From: Phyllostachys edulis
Lineage: Eukaryota; Streptophyta; Magnoliopsida; Poales; Poaceae
NCBI GenBank assembly: GCA_036346405.1
Contig: CM070562.1
Span: forward strand, 74,419,482-74,483,481
Length of the DNA stretch: 64,000 nucleotides
Direction: 5' to 3'
Numbering within the stretch: the first letter of the stretch is position 1; each line of letters opens with the position of its first letter. The notes under the pieces are model-generated. The model was given only the letters and a program-made list of their open reading frames with translations, made no database searches and was not told the DNA's origin. Below are positions 46,552 through 58,036 of the stretch, piece by piece. The position numbers and the translations under genes are program-made.

Positions 46552-48279
46552 TGTAATACTCCGATTTATTCTAAGAAAGAAAGCGTTCAAAAGAGAAATT
46601 AGGAATAACAAAAATGGGAATTCTGTAGTTCTTCGGCAGCCTAGGCCTCGGGCCTTGGCCCAGGAGGCCCATGAGGGGCCGGCCACCAATAAATGGAGGG
46701 GGAAACCCTAGCCGCTACTGTAGCACGCCTATGCTACAGTAACCCCTACTACAGTAACACCCCTCCTTCTTGCAATCCATTGCTATTCCCCTCCCTCTTG
46801 GTGGTGCACTCCCATTGCTGTCGGCCAAGGAGAAAGGTGGAGGAGAGGGAGACGAAGGGGAAAGGAGAACCTTGCGGGAATTAAGCGGGCACACGTGTCT
46901 TCAAGGGTAACGATCATCTCCCCGTTGTTTGGATCAATTTATATTCATAATTGCAATCGATTAGAGAATCGTTGAAATGTTGTGATTAGAATCAGTAATC
47001 TGTATCCTGTTTGATCATCAGTTTTCATGTAGTTCAACATCGAATTGGAGGTTAGGGTCTGCTAGAGATTTGTGGGGTTTGTCTCTAGCTTTCTATAGGT
47101 TCTGAGATCACCAAATTCAGAGTTGTGTTTTGGGAGATACATTAGTTTCTTTACTGCTGTCTAGAAATCCTGACAAATTATAGCAGTCGTTTTGTTTATT
47201 AATTAAGGATGTGTTAATGGCTGATTTAGGGAGGTCTCCCAACACGACTTTCATAGGAAATTTCTTAAGCTTTCCAGATTGTTAAAGATCATGAATTTTG
47301 GTTCAGCCATTTGAAACATATGAATTTTATTGTACTGCTGATTATTCTGACTGCCAGAGTATAACTTTAGATTTTCAACTGAATATTAGACTCAGATATT
47401 GGCAGAATTAGAGGATCTCGCCAGCTAGGTTATTGAAGATAATTTTGTTAGCTTTCCAGAGAATCTAAGAATGCATTTTTATGATTTATAGAGTGAAAGT
47501 TATGTAATTTATAAGACCACTGTCCAGTGTAGTTTCCTGTTGGTTGTCGTCTAATCTGAGTAGATCGAATGGTTAAACCTTGGGTTTTGGGAAAGCGTGG
47601 TAGAGCGTTGTGAGTAGTGTCCTGTTATCATGTCGTTCTTATTTTTAGTAACTTAATTTTGTAGAAGCAGAAGCTTCGGGATTAGTAGCATCTTCCTTGC
47701 CTCCTAACACGTCGCAACACGATAGGCAAGTACAATTTGGATTGTCTTGACTGTTTATTTGTTCATAGTGTTTGATGCTTATGCTATGACTAAACTCTAT
47801 GAATTGTGAGTAATTCCAAGAATTCTTGTTCCTTTCATGGTTGCTTATCCTTGCTAGTTTGTTTGTTTTAGGTAAACTATGAAGATGGCATGCTTTGGGA
47901 GGTAGTAGTCACATGGATACACTCACTCATTTCATATATTAGTTAATAAACCTACTATTAGCTTTCAATTAAGAGTTTTGGATTGTAATAAATGGCGTCC
48001 TGATGATTGTCATGGTCCGTCGTTATGTTTTGGTTGATTTAGTTAATGATTTTTATTCATTATATTTATTCTTGACATTATTTCTCTTGGATAGATTATT
48101 ATGATCGGACATGTAGAGTTTTGTTATGTTGCTGAAATTTAGATCAATTGTGATGGTATTTCTCTTGTGTGCTGAAGTTTAAAGGCTAGAAGTTGTAAAA
48201 ATGTTGGACATAAATAGTATTGTTGTTTGTGTTGGAGGTTTAGGTAAAATTTTGGCTTTCGCACAGCCAGGGTGTTATA
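46552..48279 (+). repeat. L-family LTR, copy 1
   Basis: It runs TGTAATACTCCG to GGTGTTATA, followed at 48282 by a primer site. Repeated CTACTGTAGC/GCTACAGTA words occur near 46715-46755. A mini-exon-like stretch 47665-47725 (EASGLVASSLPPNTS) lies between GTAG and AG|GCAAGT. Confidence 0.8.
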
Positions 48280-48411
48280 GTTGGTATCAGAGTGGACTTT
48301 AGGTCCGTGGTGAATAGGTTAGCAACTTGGGTAACTTAATTCGCCAAATTTTGCTAATTGTTAATTAACTTAAAAATTGACACACTAATGCACAGTAGGA
48401 GGGGATGGGTC
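48280..48411 (+). other. Truncated leader of L copy 1 with primer site
   Basis: TGGTATCAGAGTGG at 48282-48295, then a leader related to those at 50822 and 53070. It is interrupted after 132 bp by the next LTR. Confidence 0.8.
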
Positions 48412-50821
48412 TGTAATACCCCGTTGGATTAAGTAGTTAAACAAGAAATAGAATGTGATTAAAAAGAAAAGATTTGGTGAGGAGATGAGGTAGTGGGCCG
48501 GATTGGGCCTCCGCTGCCCCATAAACCAAGAGAGACAAAACCCTAGCTCCCTGTGCAGCCTTTCCCTCCTGCCCTCCTATGCCACAACCAACAGCCGCCT
48601 CCTGTATCCTTTCCCCTACTGCTGCTGCATCTCTGCATGCAAGGCTACTGCTATCGCATCTCTTCATTTCTTTGCTCACACCGCTTCCTAGCGATGCTCG
48701 CTTTCTTTGCATGCTAGCGCCGCTGCTAGTTGTTTTGCCGACTGCTGCCATGTGTGCGTGTGCTGCTGCTACATCTGCTGCTGCCGAGAGAGAGAAAGGA
48801 GGAAAGTTCTGCTGTGCTGAATCCGTGTGAGCGCTCGTGGCCCTAAAAGCCGTGAGCAAAACCGAAAGGAAAGAAAGGTGCAGCCGCGCGCATGCAAAGG
48901 TGCAGCCACATGCGAGGTTTGGTTGCTGCATCCTGTACGTGCATGCATTGTTTAATTGGGATAGTTAGGGATGCCCTACTATGTTTAGTTAATGGTGATT
49001 ATTTAATTAGAGATGCATGCACTACTTTGATTATTTAATTGGAGTATCATGGGAGAGAGATTATTTTGGTTGTTGTACGTGCATGCGTTTCATTGATTGG
49101 AGTATTAGGGGAGAGAGAGAGAGATTATTTTGGTTGCTGTACGTGCATGCGTTTCATTGGAGCATTAAACGAGAGGTGAATTAACTAGTACGCAAGCATC
49201 CATGGTTTTAGTTGTTAACTAGTGTTGGCTTCTTTTGTCTTCTAGTGCTAGAAAACAATTTAGTAGTGCAAGAACATGTAGCCACTAGCGCTAGAGTTAA
49301 TTAGTAGTGCAAGATATTTTGTATGCATGCATGCTTAAACACTAAATAGAGAGATTTAATTAGAGATTTGAATCGAGATTAATTAGAGAGGGGTTTTAGA
49401 ATTTTCTAGTCGAGGGGTCGATCAGTAGATTGGTTTAGTCTGCTGTTCTGATGTACGATTTATTCGGGTACCTTAATGGTGAATTTTGAGAATATCATCT
49501 ACTAGTTAATTGTAGATAATTTCAGTATCTTTCCGTAAAGTATTTAATCATGTCGAGCGGTTGAGTAATTTTCAAGTTATGAATTTAGTAAGACTCACTG
49601 TCCAGAAGATAACCGATCGGTCTTCTGGAATAAAAACGGGGGGTTAGATGATTTAATTAGAAGTCATGGTAATATAAGAAAATATGGAGAATCTTGTGTA
49701 GATTCCAGAACTGGGTGGTTTGTCATGTTCGGACTTGTGAGTCAAAAGTTACGCCCTTTTTAGTACTAGGATAGCAAGGGGTGATTGTTCGGTATTGGGG
49801 AAGCGTTGTGGACTTAGGGGACGTGTAGGAACAATGTCAATTAATTGTTTTCTTTGTGGTGCTGTAGCTTGTATTGAAATTTGAGTGTTTAATGTAGGAG
49901 AGACGTCATGCTTGTTGCCATCTTCTAGCCAAACCGTGCGTCGCAACTAGTAAAGGCAAGTGCATGGTAGACAGCGATCAATGATTGATCACTGTATTTT
50001 CTTTATCGTTCATTACCATTATTGCTTTGCTTTTATTTTTATTTAATTGCAAGCAATGGAATTGGTATGGCTATATCTTGTTGATGAACATGAAGAAAAT
50101 TGATATGATGAGCATGATGAAATTATGCATTTGTTTGCATTCATAACCATCTTTGCATATGAGCAAGCAATCATGATTGATCACAACTCCACGGGAGTGG
50201 AGGAGGTCCCCGATCCTTGAGGAGGAGCAGGCTTGAGACTGAACGTTGTCGCGAGCGTTCACTCATGCGATACCGGTATACGCAAAAGAAGTGCATGTGG
50301 ACATGTAGAGTAGAGTTGCATTGAGATATGAGATGAATGTGTGTGAAAACAAAGAGAAGATAATGGCATGAGAATATTAATAGAAGGACATGCGATGATA
50401 ATGAAGTTATTGAATATTGTTGGTTATCTTGGTTCGTTGTTTATTATTGCATTTGCTGAGTCGTGGACTCACCCTTGCTTCTTTGTTGTTTTAGGTGATT
50501 GTTGATGGCGCTACGATTGAGAGAGACTAGTGCACATGGGATAGTTTCGTACTTCAGACACATGATTATTTGCCATGAGAACCATTTGATTCATTATTGC
50601 TGGACTATCTTTAGGACATGTTAGAAATTGAATAAGCTTAGATGAATGTTTTAGACTTATTATCTATGTTTCCCTCGCTAACTTATTCATGCTTGACAAG
50701 TCTTTATTCATGTTCTATTGTGACCTGTGGTTGGGTTTTATTAATGCTTTGGTTGCTGAATTAATAGGGAAAAGGGTAGTTTAGTGGCATTCCAGGCTCA
50801 GTGTTGGGCTGGGGTGTTACA
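48412..50821 (+). repeat. L-family LTR, copy 2 (2410 bp)
   Basis: It runs TGTAATACCCCG to GGTGTTACA. It contains CTG-rich trinucleotide sequence (48610-48790), a 59-bp tandem duplication (49041-49176), a GC-donor-like AAAG|GCAAGT (49955/49956), hairpin GAGTC/GACTC (50458-50470) and acceptor-like TTTTAG (to 50494). Confidence 0.85.
49041..49176 (+). repeat. Tandem duplication, about 59-bp unit, inside L LTR copy 2
   Basis: Units 49041-49098 and 49099-49158 share GGAGTAT, GAGAGAGATTATTTTGGTTG and GTACGTGCATGCGTTTCATT; a partial third copy follows. A GA run expands in unit two. Confidence 0.8.
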
Positions 50822-51571
50822 GTTGGTATCAGAGCGGGTTTTAGGTCCGTGGTGAATAGATTAATAACTTAGGTAACCTAAAATTACTAAAATTTGTTTT
50901 ATGGCTAGTAAAATAACTAAAATTTTCTAATGGTAAACTAATTTAAAATTGGATACACTAGTGCACAATAGGTTAGAGAGTAGGACGAGTATCGCTTTTA
51001 CGCTTCCGTTATGTTGTTATACTAATGTATGAGTTGATATTGGTTCTTTGAACCTTTTGTGTGTTGTTGATTGTGGTTGATAGCTATGACAAGAGGTAGA
51101 GGTTTTGGTTGTGGCCATAAGCATGGCTAGGTTGTACCACCGTTCGTGTTATGGAGATAATGAAGAGTTTTCTTTTGGGTAATTTAGTTAGAGAGGATGG
51201 GAATGAATTCTTTGGGGAATGTTATTCTTTTCCTTGAGTTTGCTTTTGGTTTTTCTTGTTATAGTTGCGGTCGATGAATTTTCTTGTGTTAGTGGTTATA
51301 GAGCAATTGATGGGTTCCAATTGGTCTTTATTGGTTCCATAAAGTAATTATTTATTCTCCGGACTATTCAGTTGTTTTTGTTGCTTGTGAGCGTTGTAAT
51401 TTGGCAAGATTGATAATTTCACGACGGTTCTGCCTTCCTTGTTGGCAAACAAAACTCATTTGTTTGCTTGGTATTTTGGATAACAAAAGTTTTCTATTGC
51501 AAGTTCTTTACCATGTGAAAGCTTTGATTCTATGTATTTCTTTTAGGCATTTTGAGTGTTCAAGTTGAATG
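50822..51571 (+). other. Leader and start of the internal region, L copy 2
   Basis: Primer site TGGTATCAGAGCGG at 50824-50837; a vestigial gag start at 51086 (MTRGRGFG) stops within about 15 codons. The non-coding sequence beyond aligns with 53310-53780. It is interrupted at 51571 by L copy 3. Confidence 0.75.
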
Positions 51572-53069
51572 TGTAATACCCCGAATATCAAATAGAGAGA
51601 ATATTTTTTGGGAGAGGGAATTTATTCAATTTCGAATTTCTCCTAACTATTGACCTTGTGGTTTGTGTTTCCACCCAACTAGATTGTTTTAGAAAATTTC
51701 ATAACCTTTTCAGAATGTCAAAGAACGCCCTAATCGGAGTTGTAGATCAAAAGTTATGCTACATTCTTTACTACTATTTGTTTCGTTTGGGCAGAATCTG
51801 TCTTCTGAGTTCAACTGCTTGTTACCATTTTATTTTGGTCGAATTGGGTTATCTCGCCAACTAGAATGTTGTAGATATGTTTGTTAAGTTTCTTTAGGAA
51901 CTGGGCTCATCTCGTTTTGAGTCCCAGGTCAATAGTTATGGTTATTTTCGTTCTGCTGTCCAGATTCGATTCCGTGGTTGTGTTGCCTGTTTTCATATTA
52001 GGGATTATGGCTATTTCTTAGGTATTCGGGAGGGTATTGTAGAATGTTAATGGTAGTGTCTTGTACCATGCTGTTTTTATTTCGAGTATATATTGTGTAG
52101 GCGGAGAGGCTTCAGGTTTAGGAGTACCGTCATTGCCTACTAACGCGTCGCATCGCGGAAGGCAAGTACTTTGATGTTTTTATGATTAGAAAATGTTGTA
52201 TGCTTAATGTTCTTATTGTGTTTTTTGTGATCCATGAGAATAGTTAATGTTCATGTTCTTTCCATATGTGTTATCTCCATGATTAGAGATGTTGTCTTTC
52301 AATATTCATATTCCATTCCATGCATCCATTATTCATGTTTCATCACGGGAGTGGATTAAAAAGACCCATCAATTCCAGCATGGGCACGTAAGACCCACCA
52401 TTCCAATGTGGGCAGTTTGGGACAACCGTATGAAATGTTCTTTATACGGGGCTTGGATCCCCGCATTTTGTTAAATGCGGGCTTAGGTGAACACCGATGA
52501 GTGTGTCACTAGCTATACCGGTATATGCATGTGTGTGGTCCCTTCATTTCATTCAATCCATTCATTCCATTCATTCAAATATTCGTTCTGTGATTTATTC
52601 ATATTGTTCAATGTTGTTGTCATGATCATGTTTGTAGTATGTTCCATTTATTCACTGTACTTGCTGAGTCTCAGACTCATATTTGTGTTGTTTGTTTATT
52701 TTAGGTGATCATTGATGTTGGCTCGATTAGGAGGGAGTAGACACACACTACTCATTCACTTCACCCTATTCAAGTTCAAGATTACAAATTAGTTTTATCT
52801 TTCATTCATTATTGATGAACTGTAATAAATAAATTTAGATGGTGATTGATACCTAGTGCGATGTTTTGGTTGATTCAGTAGTACTTGTGATCTTTGATTA
52901 TTCCTTCAATATAAATTACTTAGATTCATACTATTTTCATGCCATGGTTCTACTGAATGTTGATCTCTTTATGTCATTAGATGATATAGTGTTCAAATTC
53001 TTCCGCTTTATGGTTGTATGTTAGATTATTTAGGTGACATCTTGGCTTCCAAATAGCCAGGGTGTTACA
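51572..53069 (+). repeat. 5' LTR of L copy 3 (1498 bp, internally deleted)
   Basis: It is almost identical to the 3' LTR for the first 76 bases (to 51647), then jumps; the sequence present at 57747-58036 of the partner is missing. Hairpin TGAGTC/GACTCA at 52665-52679, acceptor-like TTTTAG to 52704, and a mini-exon-like stretch ending at 52161 (EASGLGVPSLPTNAS) before GCAAGT. Confidence 0.82.
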
Positions 53070-56000
53070 GTTGGTATCAGAGCGGGCTTTAGGTCCGTGG
53101 TAAATAAAGTATTAAAATGACACACTGTGCACAGTAGGTGGGGATTGGGTAATTCATTGTCTCCGCATTTCTAGTGGTATGATTCATTATGTTGTATTGT
53201 ATTGAATCGTTTCCGTACTATCGTTCTTATTGTTAAACCATGATATGATATGATATTCTATATCTATGTATTTATACTATGATTTTCAATATCGGATGAT
53301 AAGAAGTGGAGGTCGTAGTTGTTACTCTGGGATTCACCAGGTTACACCACCGTTCACGGTATGTGGTTAGGGGAGTAGTTACCCCGAGTACCATGGTTTC
53401 AGGTGTTAAGTGTGAGTTGGTTTAGAAAGTTGTTCTCTTCCTTGATTTTTGAATTTGGCAATTCTTGTGCTGTGGTGGTTGATGAATTTCTCTTGGGTTC
53501 GTGATTCATGATAGTTGATGGTTTTCATTAGATCTCTAATGGTTCTCTGAAACATTTATTGCTTTTCAACTGTTGGGTTGCTCTTACTACTTGTGATTGT
53601 TGTCAAGTGGCAAGATTGATGTTTCCATGGTTGTTCCTTCTTTCTCATTGGAAAAGAATGACTCATTTATTTATTTGATAGTTTGGATAATGAAAGTTTT
53701 CTGTTGCCAGTTCGTTAACATGTGAAAGCTTTGGCTTTATGTGTTTCTTTTGGATTACTTTGAGCGCTGAGGTTTAAAGTCTCTCTTTTGCTGAATGAAG
53801 GCGTTAGAATCCTTTTGTGATGTCTTATCATGCTTAAAATGAGAAGTTATAACTAAACGAATAAATTGTTATGATACGAGTTACCAAGTTGGGTTCTTAG
53901 CATGGTGCAAATCAATTATTCTTAACTACCATCCATGAAAGTGAAATTGATTAATTTGAGATGTCCTTGTATTTGATACATGGTGTATGTTAAATAAAAG
54001 ATGTCCATATCCGTTCGTAACCTATGGATCTTACATAGGTGCTAGATTTACCTATTTTTGGATATGCTAAAATTGTTGAAACTCTGTATAAAGAACCGGA
54101 TGGTTCTTTGGTGTATCGATTCGTGAAACCTTGATTATAGAAAATTATGTTAGTGAATCGTTAATCATGTTTTGGCGATTTCGACAAAGGTGAAATGTTG
54201 AATCTATGTTTATAAATGGTTATGTGATTGCAAATGGAATTAGCACCGTATGAACACACATGATTAGTACAATCATCAATTGTTAATGAGCACTGAAGAT
54301 GGTGTTGAGCAACACCAACAGTTGAGTAGATGAATTTCATAAGTAGTCTTTGATAGCGTGCCTTGTGATTTTGTTATTGCCTAGCATAATCTTGATATAA
54401 TAAATTTGTTTCAACCTTGTGGTTTGTGTTTCCTTTGGGAAGTTTTAGTATGGAGTAATAAAGTTTGATGATTCACGGTACTAGTGTATGTTGTTGTTGT
54501 TATTAAATCGCCGAATATGAGATTGATGTTAATTCTCGTAGTAATGTGATCACCTATGGTGATATTGCTTAAATGAGAGTATTTCGAGTTTTGCTTTCAT
54601 GATCTTTTGGTGTTCAGGGTTTATGTGGTAATTGGAAGTCGTCGAGTAAAGCGACGGGTCGCCGAGTTCTATTGGTTCTTAAGTGATTCACGCGATTTGA
54701 TCTTGAATGTCCGTCTGTTTTTATCTGTTAAGGTTTGATATTCTCTTCCTGTGAGACCTATGTCCTCAAGTGTGGTCTCCTCTTATGTTTTCTGAGTTCT
54801 TTGCCTAATTGATTATTTCTCTTGGTCCTGTGTTCATTGCGAGTGGTAAATAATTTTCTGGTTGGTGAAAATCGTTTCCATTTGCCTCTTCTTTTGAGAA
54901 AGAATCAACCCATTCTTTTCACATGGGTCTTTCAAACTGTTTTCTAATTGTTGTTGTGAGATTGATGATTAATACTTGTAGTAATTTAATCGCCATTGGT
55001 GATATCGTTTAAATGAGAATATTTCAAGTTTAGCTTTCATGATATTTTGGAGCTCATGAATCATCTAGTAGCTGAAATTATTCTGAATAAATTGAGGTAT
55101 TGGATTGTCCTATTGCTTCTTAAGAGTTTCGTGTGATTTAGTCTTAAAGGTTCTTTGGTTTGAGTTCGCAAAGTGAGGTTGCAATCAAAGAAAACTTTTT
55201 TGTTGATTTCTTCAAGATGAAATTAATCCGTTTGTTGTCCGTGAAATCCCGTAAATGAAAAAGTTTCTAGTTTTGTGGTTGGGATCATTTGGATCTCATG
55301 TTTCATGAGTAGTTGAACTGTTCCGAGCAAATATGACGTGTTGAAGAATTGTTTTGGTTCTTAATTAGTTCTTGTGGTTTGGACTAAAGACCTTATCTTG
55401 TTCGTTGTGGCAAAGTGTTGTTTGTCAAAGGATTAATTTCATTGTTAAAGGAAAGAGTGCAGTAGGAGTATTTGAGAATTTGAGTCAAGTTTTGTAACTT
55501 GTGGTTATTTGAATCGTTCCTAGACTTTCTGCTCTTTCCGCTCAAGAGATGTCGAATTTCAATCACAATGTCTTTATCTTATTGGCTATTATTTGCTACT
55601 CTTTTTTTTTTGAGAGATGTGTGCCCTCAACTGTGAACTCAACTTTCGTTTTTCCAAGATCCTCGTTACCAGATTATTTCTTTTGGTTTCGTGCTCGCTA
55701 TGAGGAGCAACGTTTTCCTGTGCGACGAAACTTGTCCTTGTTCACCTCTTTCTTTTGAGAAAGGATCAATAGTTTTATGTTGCAAAGTTTACAAAGCGTA
55801 AATGGGCAACTGTTTGGTGGTGGTTAAGTAATGGTAATGGTGAGATTTTGCTACCAAGCTATTGGAGGACTAGTAGAAGATGAATTGGTTTTGACCTGTA
55901 CCTCTTGGAGGAAAGTTCATTCAAATGGAATGTTTGGCTTCGAAGTAAATCTAAACAGTGTTACGACTGAGTAGAACCTAGAGTATAGCAAAATTCTAGA

Positions 56001-57657
56001 ACTTCAGTTCATGTTGAAAGGTTGGGGATTATCGAAGGTATGGAAACCTTGATCAATTTTATTGAGTAACGCAATTGGAAAATATTGCGATAATGTGTGG
56101 GTGATTCCTGATGATGTCAATGAGTGAGTATGTTAGATTTGTGGGGATGTTAGAGATTTAATCCGATGATTTCACTATCGGTTATAAGAGAAATTCGTTG
56201 TAGAGGTCTTGGAGGTTAAATTTGGGCTTTGCATTTTTATGCTAGATTTTTTGGTCGCCTAAAGATTGTGTGTAGAGAAGATAGAAAACTGGAGTATTCT
56301 GAGTAGTGGAATGATTGTTGATAGAACCCTTTTGATGTAGTTCATGAGCGAGTGTACTGAGGATTCTAAGTTGTTATTCTGGAAAATTGGAGGTAAGGTG
56401 ATTGCGTGGGACCTAGTTTGTGAAGTTTTGGGTGCCTTCTATCAAATTAATTTCGTCAGTAGGATGAATCGCCTAGAGTATTCGGTAGATTTAATAGAGT
56501 CTCTCCACAATGGTGTGGATGATGTATTTCAGTTTGAGCATAATTTGAGGAGGTTTAATTAAGAGGTTGAAGCTCGTGTGGTAAGCGATGAATTCGAATT
56601 CCAAGGTTCGAGAGAGTTTATTCCTAAAAGAGAAACTGAGAAAAAGGATGTTTCCTCGGGTGGTGAAGCGTTTTCTAGTTTCTTGTTTGAGTTTTGTGTT
56701 GTTGACTGGTGTCTTCCGCACTTTGAGTTGGCGCTTTGTTGGCATGTTTGATTCTTTCCAATTCAGACAAATCAAAAGAAGTATTTGGTTTGGGCATTCG
56801 AGTGATTTCTCCTTTGGCTTTCATGGTATTCATTCATAAACTGCCTATTTAGGAAGTGGAATTGTTTTCGTGATGAATTGTCAAATTTGGGATTTTATCT
56901 TTTGGTAGAGAGTTAGTATTGTGTGGATGCGATGAGAACTCTCTATTTCCAGTTGGATTCTCTTTGTGAGTCAATGGTTTAAGAACCAGTTCTGTTGTGC
57001 ATTCTTATTTAAAGCAGGTGATCCTTGTTAGATGGAGAGTTTGATTTTGAGCATCAACCTTCGCTGTACGAGCGCGTGCGGGACAGGGGCGTGGGCATAT
57101 GGCTCATGGCGCGTGTGGTCTCGGAGTGGACATACGGCATGGCATATGTGCCAGCACTGGACGCACGGACGTGTACCGAGGGGTGGTTCTGGGCATTTGT
57201 TGTGTGTTTTCGTACCAAAGGGGAGTTTGGTCCAGGTACTTTGGTTCGTTTTCGACAGTTGCGGAAATTAGTAATTTGGTGTATCGCTTTGACCGTCTCG
57301 GGTCCATACGTGACGTACGCAACGTCTGGTGTGTTCTGGTGCTAAGTGAGTAGCTAAGCAATTTAAAGCTTGGGGTTTCATTAAAGACGTTGACCATCGA
57401 GTAGGGTTTTATCTCCGATCCTCTTCTGACGAGTGTACCTGAAAATGCCGGGTTGAGTGTTAGGACAGACGTCGTTTTACGTCTTTGTGTTGTGGTCTCG
57501 CTAGTCCGAGAGAGAGGCCACTTGGGAGTTGGAGTTTCGTATGTGCGAGCGTTATCTGGATTTGTTCACTTCAGGTACGTGGTTACCGTTGATAGTTCTC
57601 AGTTGTGGTTGTTCTTTCGCGTAGTGCTGTGTGAGGATTCGAGGTCGAATCCTGTTT
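53070..57657 (+). other. Non-coding internal region of L copy 3
   Basis: A vestigial start near 53299 (MIRSGG, stops soon) matches that of L copy 2. The rest has only short frames. Diverged internal repeats are visible: 54520-54640 resembles 54955-55075 (GGTGATAT, TAAATGAGA, GCTTTCATGAT), and 54740-54930 resembles 55516-55770. No gag or pol motif is found. The end carries GAGGTCGAATCC before the purine tract. Confidence 0.7.
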
Positions 57658-57670
57658 AAGGGGGGTAGAA
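57658..57670 (+). other. Polypurine tract of L copy 3
   Basis: AAGGGGGGTAGAA directly before TGTAATACC. Confidence 0.85.
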
Positions 57671-58036
57671 TGTAATACCCCGAATATCAAATAGAGAGAA
57701 TATTTTTCGGGAGAGGGAATTTATTCAATTTCGAATTTCTCCTAACAAAGAAAGTATCCAACAGCAGTTATGTAATATTCTGTTTAACATTAGAGAATTA
57801 ATTGAAATGAGAAAGATATTTAACAGGAATTAAAAAGAGAAACCAGATTTTTAGAGGAGAAATAATCTTGGGCTTTCGGCCCACGTTGTTTGGCACAAGT
57901 GGGAAGTTGGTTTAAGAAGGGGGCAACCAAACCCTAGGCACTTTTTACTGTAGCACGCGGCTACTATAGCACGCTGCCACTATAGCAAATCCTCCCCTCC
58001 CTGCTGCCATGCCCTCTATGTCGCCCCCTTTGCTGC
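57671..58036 (+). repeat. 3' LTR of L copy 3, truncated by T3 insertion
   Basis: It starts TGTAATACCCCG. After the 76 bases shared with the 5' LTR it holds promoter-proximal sequence with CTGTAGCACGC, CTATAGCACGC and CTATAGCA repeats (57950-57990). Confidence 0.82.

Larger units (their letters stand above)
51572..58036 (+). mobile_element. Non-autonomous LTR element (LARD-like), L copy 3
   Basis: 5' LTR 51572-53069, primer site 53072-53085, 4.6-kb internal region without retrotransposon domains, polypurine tract before 57671, and the beginning of a 3' LTR cut at 58036 by a minus-strand T3 LTR. Left flank is GAATG; the right duplication is not in the window. Mobility would depend on proteins from another element. 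Confidence 0.8.

Noticed and set aside
48437..48931. 164-codon minus-strand frame in an L LTR
   Set aside because: It lies in CTG-rich LTR sequence with low-complexity composition, has no recognisable domain and no counterpart in the other L LTRs.
57025..57345. 106-codon frame at the 3' end of the L internal region
   Set aside because: No domain and three overlapping frames of similar length; typical of GC-richer non-coding sequence.
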